Source: Bacteroidales bacterium M7 (GTDB lineage: Bacteria > Bacteroidota > Bacteroidia > Bacteroidales > Muribaculaceae). From it: a stretch of 64,000 bases of DNA. The stretch is from NCBI GenBank assembly GCA_001689515.1, contig LUJR01000004.1, positions 4,840 to 68,839 of the forward strand. Direction: 5' to 3'. The notes below the pieces were generated by a model that did not search any database, was not told where the DNA came from, and saw only the letters and a program-made list of their open reading frames with translations. Positions 26,239 to 35,500 of this stretch are shown here, in pieces. The position numbers were made by a program, and so were the translations under genes. The first letter of the stretch is position 1. Every line of letters begins with the position of its first letter.

Positions 26239-27555
26239 TTACTTGTTGAAAAGTCGCGCGCTCAGCAGATTCAGCGCTGCCACTTTGTCCTCCCTGCGTA
26301 CAAGCACCGAGATATTGTAGTTGCTGCCTCCATATGATATCATGCGGATAGGCACCTCTTTGAGAGCATCCAGAGCTTCAGCTTCAAATCCTCGGTTTTT
26401 CCACTCCAGATCTCCGACGATACATATGATTACCATATCTTCGTCAACTGTCACCGTGCCGAGTTTCTTCAGCTCGTTGGTGATCTCGTCAAGGTGCTTG
26501 CGGTTGTCGATTGTTACCGAAACACCGACCTCTGAGGTGGCTATCATGTCGATAGGTGTCTTGTACATCTCGAATATCTCGAACACCTTGCGGAGGAAGC
26601 CATAAGCGAGCAACATTCTGCCGCTCTTAATCTTTATGGCAGTGATGTTGTCCTTAGCTGCAACAGCCTTGATAGCACAAGAGCCTTGTGTGTTGTCAAT
26701 CTTGGTGCCGGGAGCATCAGGCTGCATGGTGTTAAGCAGTCTGACGGGTATATTGTTGAGTTTGGCAGGGAGCACACATGTCGGATGCAGAATCTTGGCT
26801 CCGAAATATGCCAGCTCTGCAGCCTCTTCAAAGTGGAGATTCCTCACAGGGTCGGTCTTCTCGACAAAGCGGGGATCATTGTTGTGCATGCCGTCGATGT
26901 CCGTCCAGATTTCAATTTCCTCAGCCTTGATGGCAGCACCGATAAGCGAGGCTGTCAAGTCGCTGCCTCCGCGCTCGAGATTGTCAATCTCGCCATATGC
27001 GTTGAGGCATATGAAGCCCTGGGTGATATAGAGGTCGGCATCCTTGTGCTCATCAAGAATCTTGGTGAGCTTCTCACGTATGTAATGGCTGTCAGCCTCG
27101 GAATTCTTGTCAAGACGCATGAAGTCAAGAGCAGGGAGCAATACGGAGTTCACGCCTTGTTCCTGAAGGTAGAGATTCATCATGTTGGTCGACATGAGTT
27201 CTCCTTGGCTGAGTATCGCTTTTTCCTCAAATAAAGTGAACACCTCTTTGGTAAACGCACGTATATAGTCGAGACATGCACCTACCACCTCACGGGCTTT
27301 TTGCTTGTAGTCTTCACTTGAGTAAAGCTCGTCTATCACGCCCATGTATTTCTGTTCGAGTGCATTGATACATTCGCGCGCACCAGCTATGTTGTGGTTA
27401 TAGAGATAACCGCTGATTTCCACCAGCTGGTTGGTGGTACCAGACATAGCTGACAGTACGATGATGTTTTTGCCGCGCTGCCTCACGAGACTGGCAACGT
27501 CTTTGATTCTTTGGGCAGAGCCAACGGAAGTGCCTCCGAATTTCAGGACTTTCAT
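26239..27555 (-). CDS. lysC: Aspartate kinase with ACT domains
   Basis: This 438-residue enzyme phosphorylates aspartate, the first step toward lysine, threonine and methionine. The kinase domain has KFGGTSVGS at 4-12, the substrate/ATP loop ERGGSDLTAS and WTDIDGMHNNDPR. The C-terminal 140 residues form the two ACT units (ITAIKIKSGRMLLAYGFL, DMIATSEVGVSVTID) where end-product amino acids normally act. The presence of lysA just downstream suggests it serves the lysine branch. A second aspartokinase-like gene at 39925-40779 has no ACT part. Confidence 0.96.
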   Translation of the reverse strand: MKVLKFGGTSVGSAQRIKDVASLVRQRGKNIIVLSAMSGTTNQLVEISGYLYNHNIAGARECINALEQKYMGVIDELYSSEDYKQKAREVVGACLDYIRAFTKEVFTLFEEKAILSQGELMSTNMMNLYLQEQGVNSVLLPALDFMRLDKNSEADSHYIREKLTKILDEHKDADLYITQGFICLNAYGEIDNLERGGSDLTASLIGAAIKAEEIEIWTDIDGMHNNDPRFVEKTDPVRNLHFEEAAELAYFGAKILHPTCVLPAKLNNIPVRLLNTMQPDAPGTKIDNTQGSCAIKAVAAKDNITAIKIKSGRMLLAYGFLRKVFEIFEMYKTPIDMIATSEVGVSVTIDNRKHLDEITNELKKLGTVTVDEDMVIICIVGDLEWKNRGFEAEALDALKEVPIRMISYGGSNYNISVLVRREDKVAALNLLSARLFNK

Positions 27556-27621
27556 TGTGTTGTAGTGTGTTTGTGTCGTTTATGAGAAAACGGTCAGTAG
27601 TTATATTTGTTACTTATTGAT

Positions 27622-28320
27622 TTATCGATTGATAACGGCTTCTGGTCCCTCTGGTTTCAGCCGCTTGTTCTCGCAGATATATGTTTTGGCGGGAAATTGC
27701 TGTACCATAGTCAGATTATGGGTAGCCATTATGACGCTTGTGCCTTTGGATGCAGTGATTTCCTGCAGCAGGGCTACAATCTGTTCGCCTGTTGCAGGGT
27801 CAAGATTGCCTGTAGGCTCGTCAGCCAAAATCAGCTCAGGAGAGTTAAGGAGTGCACGAGCTATAACAATGCGCTGCTGCTCGCCCCCGGAGAGTTCATG
27901 TGGCATTTTATAGCTCTTGTTAAGCATGCCTACCTCTTTCAATACCGTCTCGATGCGTTGGTCTATATCGTTCTTGTCTTTCCATCCTGTAGCAGCCAAC
28001 ACAAAACTTAGATTTTGATATACATTCCGGTCAGTAAGCAGTCTGAAATCTTGGAAGACAATGCCTATTTTTCGTCGGAGGTAAGGTATCTGTTTGCGTC
28101 GGATGGATGTGAGGTCATAATCGAAAATCCTTGCTTCCCCACTGCATATGGGAACTTCGGCATACAAGGATTTCAGAAAGGAGCTTTTGCCGCTACCCAC
28201 ACGACCGAGCAAATAGACAAATTCACCGTACGGCAGAGTGAAGTCCACATGTTTCAGCACCACAAGTTCCTTGCGGTGGAGCTCTACATCAGCGTACTGA
28301 ATCATTTTGTCATTTTCCAT
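27622..28320 (-). CDS. ftsE: ABC transporter ATPase, cell-division FtsE type
   Basis: A 232-residue ABC ATPase from ATG 28320 (an in-frame TTG lies 30 nt upstream and is less likely). Walker A is GRVGSGKSS near 38, the signature LSGGEQQR near 140 and Walker B LILADEPTGN near 163. The N terminus MIQYADVELHRKELVVLKHV and the length match Bacteroidetes FtsE, which with FtsX couples septal cell-wall hydrolases to division. No ftsX is adjacent: upstream is recQ and downstream is lysC on the same strand, so a LolD-like role cannot be excluded. Confidence 0.82.
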   Translation of the reverse strand: MENDKMIQYADVELHRKELVVLKHVDFTLPYGEFVYLLGRVGSGKSSFLKSLYAEVPICSGEARIFDYDLTSIRRKQIPYLRRKIGIVFQDFRLLTDRNVYQNLSFVLAATGWKDKNDIDQRIETVLKEVGMLNKSYKMPHELSGGEQQRIVIARALLNSPELILADEPTGNLDPATGEQIVALLQEITASKGTSVIMATHNLTMVQQFPAKTYICENKRLKPEGPEAVINR

Positions 28321-28350
28321 TGTCTTCAAGTTACGTATGTGTAATGGCAA

Positions 28351-30555
28351 TCAATTGGCGTATTCCGAGAAAAAACGTATCCTGACGAGGCGGATTTCCT
28401 CCTCGGTGTAATCATCGCCGAGTTCCTTGACAGCCTCCTCGACATCCTCGCTTTCACTCTCTTTGAAATAGCTGAATATGTCATCCTGGATGTCGTCATC
28501 CAAGACATCGTTAAGAAAATAACGTATGTCAAGTTTACAGCCAGAGAACACTATCGACTCGATCTGTTCAAGCAGTTCATCAAATTCCATGCCCTTGGAG
28601 TCAGCCACTTCGTCCAGAGGAATCATGCGGTCGATAGCATTTATGATAGCAAGTTTGTTCTTGCTCTTGTTGGGTTGTGTCTTGACTCTGACGTCAAGCG
28701 GACGCTCTATGTCATTATCCTTGACATAGCGGGCTATGAGTTCAAGAAATTCCTTGCCGTATTTTTTCGCTTTGCCCTCTCCCACTCCCGGGATGCCCAC
28801 GAGGTCTTCCATAGTGACGGGATAAAAAGTCGCCATAGCCTCGAGGCTCTGATCCTGAAAAATTATGTAGGATGGAAGCCCTGCCTTCTGTGCCACAGAC
28901 TTACGCAGATTTTTCAGTATGGCAAAAAGCTGCATGTCGGCGGCGCATGTGGCTCCGGGATGCTCGGCTACATCGTCATCCTTGAAGTCATTATCTTCAA
29001 GGATGTAGAAACGTTCAGGTTTCGCGAGGAAAGCTCGTCCTTTATCGGAAATACCGATCACACTGTAGTTGTCGATATCTCTGATAATCAGACCGCCAAT
29101 CACACCTTGACGCAATATGGTCTGCAACCGTTTCGCATCGGTATTGGCGCAACTGCCCAATAAATCGGCATAATCATACTCCAATGCTTTCACCGATGGG
29201 GTCTCTCGCCCTTGTAATAAGTCCATGAGCATATCGTGACGCATGTGCCCACCGAGTGATGCAAGAATTTCCAGCACCGAAAGGAGCTCTTCTGTAGCGT
29301 CAATCTTCTGCTTAGGATGGCGGCAGTTGTCACAGTTTCCGCAATTGTCAGAGTCATATTGTTCTCCGAAATAATGGAGAAGCATCTTGCGGCGGCACAG
29401 GCTTGATTCGGCATAGGCAGCCGTCTCTTGCAGCAGCTGCTTGCCTATCTCCTGTTCGTTGACAGGTTTCCCCTGCATGAATTTCTCCATGCGGAGCAGA
29501 TCCTTGCGTGAATAGAATGTGATACACTCACCTTCGCCGCCATCACGACCAGCACGTCCTGTCTCCTGATAATACCCTTCAAGCGATTTGGGCATGTCAT
29601 AGTGGATTACAAATCTCACATCAGGTTTGTCAATACCCATGCCGAATGCAATAGTTGCCACTATCACATCGACTTTCTCATGGATGAAAGCATCCTGATT
29701 TTCAGATCTGGTCGCACTGTCCATGCCGGCATGATAAGGAAGTGCCGATATGTCATTGAGTCTGAGCGTATCAGCCAGTTCTTCAACCTTTTTACGGCTC
29801 AGACAATATATGATGCCTGACCTGCCCGGACGGTTCTTGATATAACGGATTATCTCCTTGTCGGTATCTGAAGTCTTATGCCGTATTTCGTAATAGAGAT
29901 TCTGTCGGTTAAATGACGATTTGAACACTTTGGCATCCAATATGCCGAGGTTCTTCTGGATGTCATGCTGCACCTTGGGGGTGGCAGTCGCAGTCAGCGC
30001 AATGATGGGCCTGCGGCATATCTCATTGATAATCGGGCGTATCTTGCGGTATTCAGGACGGAAATCATGTCCCCACTCCGATATACAGTGAGCTTCGTCT
30101 ATGGCATAGAACGAGATGGTCACCGATTTCAGAAACTCGATATTCTCCTCTTTGGTCAATGATTCAGGTGCTACATACAGGAGCTTCGTGCGCCCTGACT
30201 GTATGTCGCTCTTGACCTTGTCGGCAGCCGTCTTTGACAGGGACGAATTGAGGAAGTGAGCCACATCATCCTCCTCTCCGAACTGACGCATAGCGTCTAC
30301 CTGATTTTTCATCAATGCTATCAATGGAGAGATGACGATGGCTGTCCCTTCCATAATCAAAGACGGCAGCTGATAACACAGCGATTTACCACCGCCCGTA
30401 GGCATCAATACAAAAGTATCGTGTCCTGAGACGAGGTTGCGTATGATAGCCTCCTGATTGCCCTTGAACTGCTCGAAACCGAAGAATTTCTTCAGCGTGG
30501 AGTTAAGCCCGGGGATGGATGGATGGTCTTGAGTCATAGCGGTTGCTGTAGTCAT
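28351..30555 (-). CDS. recQ: ATP-dependent DNA helicase RecQ
   Basis: A 734-residue 3'-5' helicase for recombination and replication repair. It has Walker A PTGGGKSLCYQLP near 54, YAIDEAHCISEWGHDFRPEY with the DEAH box, the motif VATIAFGMGIDKPDVR, and QETGRAGRDG. The RecQ C-terminal zinc site is CRRK plus CGNCDNC, followed by the winged helix and an HRDC domain (LVGIPGVGEGKAKKYGKEF). A further 100 acidic residues at the C terminus (DDDIQDDIFSYF, ESEDVEEAV) are also found in Bacteroidetes RecQ. It lies 62 nt downstream of clpX and 30 nt upstream of ftsE. Confidence 0.96.
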   Translation of the reverse strand: MTTATAMTQDHPSIPGLNSTLKKFFGFEQFKGNQEAIIRNLVSGHDTFVLMPTGGGKSLCYQLPSLIMEGTAIVISPLIALMKNQVDAMRQFGEEDDVAHFLNSSLSKTAADKVKSDIQSGRTKLLYVAPESLTKEENIEFLKSVTISFYAIDEAHCISEWGHDFRPEYRKIRPIINEICRRPIIALTATATPKVQHDIQKNLGILDAKVFKSSFNRQNLYYEIRHKTSDTDKEIIRYIKNRPGRSGIIYCLSRKKVEELADTLRLNDISALPYHAGMDSATRSENQDAFIHEKVDVIVATIAFGMGIDKPDVRFVIHYDMPKSLEGYYQETGRAGRDGGEGECITFYSRKDLLRMEKFMQGKPVNEQEIGKQLLQETAAYAESSLCRRKMLLHYFGEQYDSDNCGNCDNCRHPKQKIDATEELLSVLEILASLGGHMRHDMLMDLLQGRETPSVKALEYDYADLLGSCANTDAKRLQTILRQGVIGGLIIRDIDNYSVIGISDKGRAFLAKPERFYILEDNDFKDDDVAEHPGATCAADMQLFAILKNLRKSVAQKAGLPSYIIFQDQSLEAMATFYPVTMEDLVGIPGVGEGKAKKYGKEFLELIARYVKDNDIERPLDVRVKTQPNKSKNKLAIINAIDRMIPLDEVADSKGMEFDELLEQIESIVFSGCKLDIRYFLNDVLDDDIQDDIFSYFKESESEDVEEAVKELGDDYTEEEIRLVRIRFFSEYAN

Positions 30556-30617
30556 GTAGAGGAGTTTTTCGGAGGTATGGATAAGATCAGGTCATGTAAT
30601 TTTTTAAGTATATGCCG

Positions 30618-31880
30618 TTATTTGGCTTCGGAGAATGACACAGCTTCAAAATTGGCATTCTGAAGTTGTTTGAGTGCGAAATCAGCCGTTACAACAAACT
30701 TGTCAACCTTGTTGGACGGCACTTCAAACATCGGGTCAATCATAATCGACTCGACGATTGCCCTCAAGCCTCGAGCGCCTAGCTTGTATTCTATGGCTTT
30801 GTCAACTATAAGGTCCAATGCCTCTGGCGTAAACTCCAGATCGACTCCGTCCATCGCAAACAGCTTGGTGTACTGCTTGATTATGGCGTTGTTAGGCTCG
30901 GTAAGGACTCTGCGCAATGCGTCTCTGTCAAGAGGGTCTAAATGTGTCAGGATGGGGAGACGACCTATGATTTCAGGAATCAGCCCAAACGATTTTAAAT
31001 CCTGCGGAGCTACATACTGCAGATAATTGTCGCGCTTGATTGACGCTCTGTCAGCGTTTGTCGAATAGCCGACTACATGAGTATTGAGACGCTGGGCGAT
31101 TTTGCGGTCAATACCGTCAAATGCTCCTCCGCATATAAAGAGGATATTTTTGGTATTGACGGGAATCATCTTCTGCTCGGGATGCTTGCGACCTCCCTGT
31201 GGCGGGACGTTCACTATCGAACCCTCCAACAGTTTCAGGAGTCCTTGCTGTACGCCCTCTCCGCTGACGTCTCGGGTTATGGACGGATTGTCACCTTTGC
31301 GGGCTATCTTGTCGATTTCATCGATGAATACGATGCCTCGTTCGGCTTTCGCAACATCATAGTCCGCAGCTTGCAGCAGACGTGTCAGCAGGCTCTCAAT
31401 ATCTTCTCCCACGTAGCCAGCCTCGGTCAGCACAGTGGCATCCACAATTGTAAACGGGACATCAAGAAGACGCGCTATGGTCTTGGCAAGCAGTGTCTTG
31501 CCTGTTCCTGTGGGTCCTACGAGTATGATATTGCTTTTTTCAATATCCACATCGTCATCCTCATGCTGTGCAAGACGCTTGAAATGGTTATATACAGCCA
31601 CTGACAAGTAGCGCTTCGCAGCATCTTGTCCTATGACGTATTTGTCAAGGAAATCACATATCTCTTGAGGCTTAGGGACTCTGTTAAGATCCGGTTTCTC
31701 GTTTCCGGCATTCTTATCGGTGCCGTTGACATCTATGCGGTAGTCCTTCAGTGCATTGTGAAGTGTATCGACACATTCCGAGCAGATGAAAACCTCTCCC
31801 ATCTGACTCGGAATCAGCATCTCGGACATATCTGCGGGTCGTCCGCAAAACGAGCAGCAAGTCTGTCTTTTTTTTGCCAT
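30618..31880 (-). CDS. clpX: ClpXP unfoldase subunit ClpX
   Basis: ClpX recognises tagged substrates, unfolds them and feeds them to ClpP. The 420-residue protein starts with the zinc-binding domain (CCSFCGRP and CSEC), then the AAA+ module with Walker A GPTGTGKT near 122, VDATVLTEAGYVGEDIES with the pore loop, FIDEIDKIA Walker B, and the sensor-2 region GARGLRAIVES. The IGF-type loop that docks on ClpP is expected near 265 but the exact tripeptide is not obvious (ICGGAFDGID is the nearby conserved stretch). It is 63 nt downstream of clpP. Confidence 0.98.
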   Translation of the reverse strand: MAKKRQTCCSFCGRPADMSEMLIPSQMGEVFICSECVDTLHNALKDYRIDVNGTDKNAGNEKPDLNRVPKPQEICDFLDKYVIGQDAAKRYLSVAVYNHFKRLAQHEDDDVDIEKSNIILVGPTGTGKTLLAKTIARLLDVPFTIVDATVLTEAGYVGEDIESLLTRLLQAADYDVAKAERGIVFIDEIDKIARKGDNPSITRDVSGEGVQQGLLKLLEGSIVNVPPQGGRKHPEQKMIPVNTKNILFICGGAFDGIDRKIAQRLNTHVVGYSTNADRASIKRDNYLQYVAPQDLKSFGLIPEIIGRLPILTHLDPLDRDALRRVLTEPNNAIIKQYTKLFAMDGVDLEFTPEALDLIVDKAIEYKLGARGLRAIVESIMIDPMFEVPSNKVDKFVVTADFALKQLQNANFEAVSFSEAK

Positions 31881-31943
31881 TATTTATTTCGGCTCTTAAG
31901 TTTCCTGTTTATCTGTTTTATGTTTATACGGGAGATGGAGACA

Positions 31944-32645
31944 TTACTTGTCCAAAGAACCTTTTGCACGGATGAGTACGTCGTCAATCATGCCGTAATT
32001 CTTGGCTTCCTCGGCTGTCATCCAGTAGTCACGATCGCTGTCACGCTCCACTTTCTCAAATGGCTGTCCCGAATGATCGGATATGATGTGATACAGCTCC
32101 TGCTTAAGTTTCTGTATCTCACGGGCAGTGATCTCGATATCAGAAGCCTGACCCTGCGCTCCACCCATGGGCTGATGTATCATGACTCTGGAGTGGCGCA
32201 AAGCGAAACGCTTGCCCTTGGTGCCGGCAACAAGAAGCACGGCAGCCATTGATGCGGCTATGCCGGTGCATATAGTGGCTACATCGCTTGAGATATACTG
32301 CATGGTGTCGTATATGCCAAGACCGGCATATACCGAACCGCCGGGAGAGTTGATATATATCGACACGTCTTTGCCGGGATCGGCTGAATCGAGATACAGA
32401 AGCTGTGCCTGGATCACATTGGCGGTGTAATCATTTACCTCAGTACCGAGAAATATTATGCGGTCCATCATGAGGCGAGAGAACACATCCATCTGCGCCA
32501 CATTGAGCTGACGCTCCTCGATGATAGTCGGAGATATGTAGCTCGCTTTGATGTCGGAATTGACAGAAGTGATATATTTATCAAGCGCAAGGCTGTTGAT
32601 GCCCATATGCTTTGAAGCAAACAATTTGAAATCGTTAGTCTGCAT
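31944..32645 (-). CDS. clpP: ATP-dependent Clp protease proteolytic subunit
   Basis: A 233-residue serine protease that assembles as two heptameric rings. The triad is Ser132 (TGIAASMAA), His157 (SRVMIHQPMGG) and an Asp in the SDRDYWMTAEEA stretch near 207. The hydrophobic N-terminal axial-loop region and the handle are standard. Trigger factor, which often precedes clpP in bacteria, is absent here: upstream is folK. A -7 box at 32745-32752 gives a leader of about 95 nt and probably drives clpP-clpX and perhaps recQ and ftsE. Confidence 0.97.
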   Translation of the reverse strand: MQTNDFKLFASKHMGINSLALDKYITSVNSDIKASYISPTIIEERQLNVAQMDVFSRLMMDRIIFLGTEVNDYTANVIQAQLLYLDSADPGKDVSIYINSPGGSVYAGLGIYDTMQYISSDVATICTGIAASMAAVLLVAGTKGKRFALRHSRVMIHQPMGGAQGQASDIEITAREIQKLKQELYHIISDHSGQPFEKVERDSDRDYWMTAEEAKNYGMIDDVLIRAKGSLDK

Positions 32646-32744
32646 TAGCTTATACTGTTTTCAGTTATTATTATGCCTTTACACAAGGTGATTTTATTAC
32701 TCAGAAATTAGGTATATACAGAGCCTTCTGCCCAGTATATAAAC

Positions 32745-32752
32745 CAAAGTTA
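32745..32752 (-). promoter_or_regulatory. -7 box for the clpP-clpX transcript
   Basis: TAACTTTG on the minus strand, TAnnTTTG consensus, about 100 nt upstream of clpP. The gap 32646-32838 contains nothing else I can name. Confidence 0.45.
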
Positions 32753-32838
32753 CAAAAAATTACGCATCCTCCAAAATTTTTCATTGAAGAATTTAACCAC
32801 GGCTTTTTGATGATGTCGGCAAAAAATCTATAAAGCCG

Positions 32839-33219
32839 TCACATATGGCAATCAAGCTCCTTGAAGCCGCGTTGGAAATATTCACGTTTGAAATCTTTCG
32901 GGCGGAGGATATCGTCATTATACATGACCAGATCAAGGTCTATTGTCACTGTATGTGAAGTCCGCCCATGGGTGCGTTCATACTCTTTAAGCATGTCGGT
33001 TACATATGTCGGTCCGCATTCAGTCGCACACTGACATATTGCCACTGCGTTGCAGTAGTCGTCTCCTATCCCGCAGATTGGCGCTGTGGTGTACATCGAT
33101 GAGCTTCTGACCTCTTGAAATGTCTCTTTGAGCCATTCGAGTGCAGTTGCCACGCGGATGTATTTGTCGGAGGAATTGCTGCCGAGGCTTATGACCATTA
33201 CGGCGGCATCCTGACACAT
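32839..33219 (-). CDS. folK: HPPK-like folate pathway pyrophosphokinase
   Basis: HPPK transfers pyrophosphate from ATP to 6-hydroxymethyl-dihydropterin in folate synthesis. The 126-residue product has the N-terminal strand VISLGSNSSDKY, the SSMYTTAPICG loop, and HGRTSHTVTIDLDLVMYND with the metal-binding DLD. It is shorter than E. coli FolK (159), lacking much of the C-terminal segment after the DLD motif. An in-frame TTG at 33246 is the only upstream start; I prefer ATG 33219, with ATG 33198 also possible. It lies 20 nt after tex. Confidence 0.8.
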   Translation of the reverse strand: MCQDAAVMVISLGSNSSDKYIRVATALEWLKETFQEVRSSSMYTTAPICGIGDDYCNAVAICQCATECGPTYVTDMLKEYERTHGRTSHTVTIDLDLVMYNDDILRPKDFKREYFQRGFKELDCHM

Positions 33220-33266
33220 GTTGTTATGTCTGCTATCTTCTGACAAATGACAATAGTGTTACGATG

Positions 33267-35411
33267 CTAAATGCCCTGAAGCACACCTTTGAGAGTCAAT
33301 GCTATGCGGCCGCGAGAGGCATCCACATCGATAACCCTTACTTTAAGCACTTGACCCATTCTGACCACTTCATTTGGCGAGGTGATGTATTTGTCGCTCA
33401 ACTGGGATATGTGTATGAGACCGTTCTCCTTAAGTCCAAGATCCACAAAGACTCCGAATGCCGTGATATTGTTCACTTTGCCGGTCAACTCCTGTCCGAT
33501 ATGCAGATCGTCGATTTTCTTGACCGCTTCATCTAACTCCACTTTGTCACTGCCTACGCGTGGGTCTCGCCCAGGCTTTTCCAGTTCTTTGACGAGGTCG
33601 GTCAACGTGGGCATGCCTACATCTTTTGTGGCAAACTGCTCGATGTCGATATTATGGAGAAAATTGCGGTCGGTCATCAGACGTTTGATGTCACAATTTG
33701 ACGCCTTGGCAATGTTTTCCACCAACTCGTAACGTTCGGGGTGCACACCTGTGTTATCCAACGGATTATCTCCGCCTGGTATGCGGAGGAAGCCGGCACT
33801 TTGCTGAAATGCTTTCTCGCCCATGCGTGGCACATTAAGCAGTTCCTGGCGATTAGAAAAGTCGCCGTGTTCCTTACGGTATTCTACTATATACGATGCC
33901 AGTGCCGGTCCTATGCCTGACACATAGCTCAAAAGCTGTCGGGATGCGGTATTGACATTTACGCCGACCGAGTTGACGCAGCTTTCCACTGTGTAGTCAA
34001 GCGCTTCTTTAAGCTTCGTCTGGTTGACATCATGCTGATATTGACCCACACCTATGGATTTGGGATCAATTTTGACCAACTCTGCCAGCGGGTCAAGCAG
34101 ACGGCGGCCGATGGATACGGCTCCACGAACTGTGATGTCTTCATCGGGGAATTCTTCGCGTGCAACATCAGATGCACTATAGATGCTTGCGCCCTGTTCG
34201 CTGACCACGTGGATTTCCACATTCCTCGGGAAGCGGATTGATTCAAGGAATTTTTCTGTGTCACGTGATGCGGTGCCATTGCCGAGGGCTATGGCGTCTA
34301 TCCCGTCATGAGCCACCATGGCGCAAAGGGTATCTGCGGCACCGTAGAAATCGTTGGCAGGAGCATTGGGATATACTACCTCATGACCGAGCAGATTGCC
34401 CTGTTCGTCGAGGTTCACCACTTTGCATCCTGATTTGAAGCCGGGATCAATTGCCATCACTCGCTTTCTGCCCAGAGGTGCCGACAGCAAGAGCTGTCTC
34501 AGATTATCCACAAAGAGTGATATGGCTGACTCATCACTTCTGCTTTTGAGCTGGGCTGCCATTTCGGATTCGATAGCAGGGCGCAACAGGCGTTTATAGC
34601 CGTCCTTGACTGCAGTTCGCACACGCGTAGCGCATTGCTCAGTCGCTTCAGGTTTGACAAACATGCGGCATAGGCGGTCAACCATCTCATTATCGTCAAT
34701 GGCAATAGATACATTGAGTATGCCCTCATTCTCTCCGCGGCACATCGCCAGATATCTGTGGGAGGTGCATGTACGCATCGGTTCCGAAAAATCAAAGTAG
34801 TTTTGGTAGTTCTCACCTTCGGCTTCCTTGCCTTTGACGGCTTTACACTTGACCACGGCAGAGCGTCCGAATTTGGCGCGGACAATATTACGTGCTTTTT
34901 CGCTCTCAGAAACCCACTCGGCTATTACATCCATGGCTCCTGATATGGCTTCGTCAACCGTAGGCACAGCCTCGCTGATGTATCGGCGGGATATTTTCTC
35001 GACATCATCTACATTCTGAGCCATGATCTGCCGGGCGAGCGGTTCAAGACCGTTTTCGATGGCTGCCGCAGCACGGGTACGACGTTTAGGCTTAAACGGG
35101 AGGTAGATATCCTCAAGCACTATCGGGTCAAATGTACCCTCGATGCGAGCCTCAAGCTCCGGAGTCATAGCTCCCTGTTGCCTGATGGCATCACAGATGA
35201 AATCCCTTCTTTTAAAGAATTCCTTCAGTTCGTCATAACGTAGCTTAATCTTCTGCACCATTACTTCATCAAGCGAGCCAGTCGCTTCTTTACGATAACG
35301 GGCAATGAAAGGCACTGTCGCTCCCTCATCAAGCATGCGCAGAGTAGCAGATATATGTTTGCGCATGATGTTAAGTTCATCGCTTATTATGAGAGAATAG
35401 TGATTTACCAT
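33267..35411 (-). CDS. tex: Tex-family RNA-binding protein
   Basis: A 714-residue Tex/YqgF-type protein. Order of domains: the N-terminal helical part (FIARYRKEATGSLDEV), the YqgF RNase H-like core (VMAIDPGFKSGCKVV), two helix-hairpin-helix units (VNVNTASRQLLSYVSGIG; LLNVPRMGEKAFQQSAGFLRI), and an S1 RNA-binding domain at about 640-710 (GQELTGKVNNITAFGVFVDL). Tex binds nucleic acids and influences transcription and stress tolerance; the exact role is unsettled. It ends 20 nt before folK. Confidence 0.96.
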   Translation of the reverse strand: MVNHYSLIISDELNIMRKHISATLRMLDEGATVPFIARYRKEATGSLDEVMVQKIKLRYDELKEFFKRRDFICDAIRQQGAMTPELEARIEGTFDPIVLEDIYLPFKPKRRTRAAAAIENGLEPLARQIMAQNVDDVEKISRRYISEAVPTVDEAISGAMDVIAEWVSESEKARNIVRAKFGRSAVVKCKAVKGKEAEGENYQNYFDFSEPMRTCTSHRYLAMCRGENEGILNVSIAIDDNEMVDRLCRMFVKPEATEQCATRVRTAVKDGYKRLLRPAIESEMAAQLKSRSDESAISLFVDNLRQLLLSAPLGRKRVMAIDPGFKSGCKVVNLDEQGNLLGHEVVYPNAPANDFYGAADTLCAMVAHDGIDAIALGNGTASRDTEKFLESIRFPRNVEIHVVSEQGASIYSASDVAREEFPDEDITVRGAVSIGRRLLDPLAELVKIDPKSIGVGQYQHDVNQTKLKEALDYTVESCVNSVGVNVNTASRQLLSYVSGIGPALASYIVEYRKEHGDFSNRQELLNVPRMGEKAFQQSAGFLRIPGGDNPLDNTGVHPERYELVENIAKASNCDIKRLMTDRNFLHNIDIEQFATKDVGMPTLTDLVKELEKPGRDPRVGSDKVELDEAVKKIDDLHIGQELTGKVNNITAFGVFVDLGLKENGLIHISQLSDKYITSPNEVVRMGQVLKVRVIDVDASRGRIALTLKGVLQGI

Positions 35412-35500
35412 GTAAGTGTAAAATGAAGTGAGAAAATGTATCTATTGACTTGTCTGTTTTGCTATAAAGTTTTGTGTGGTCAAAACTCTTAGTTTGCCTA

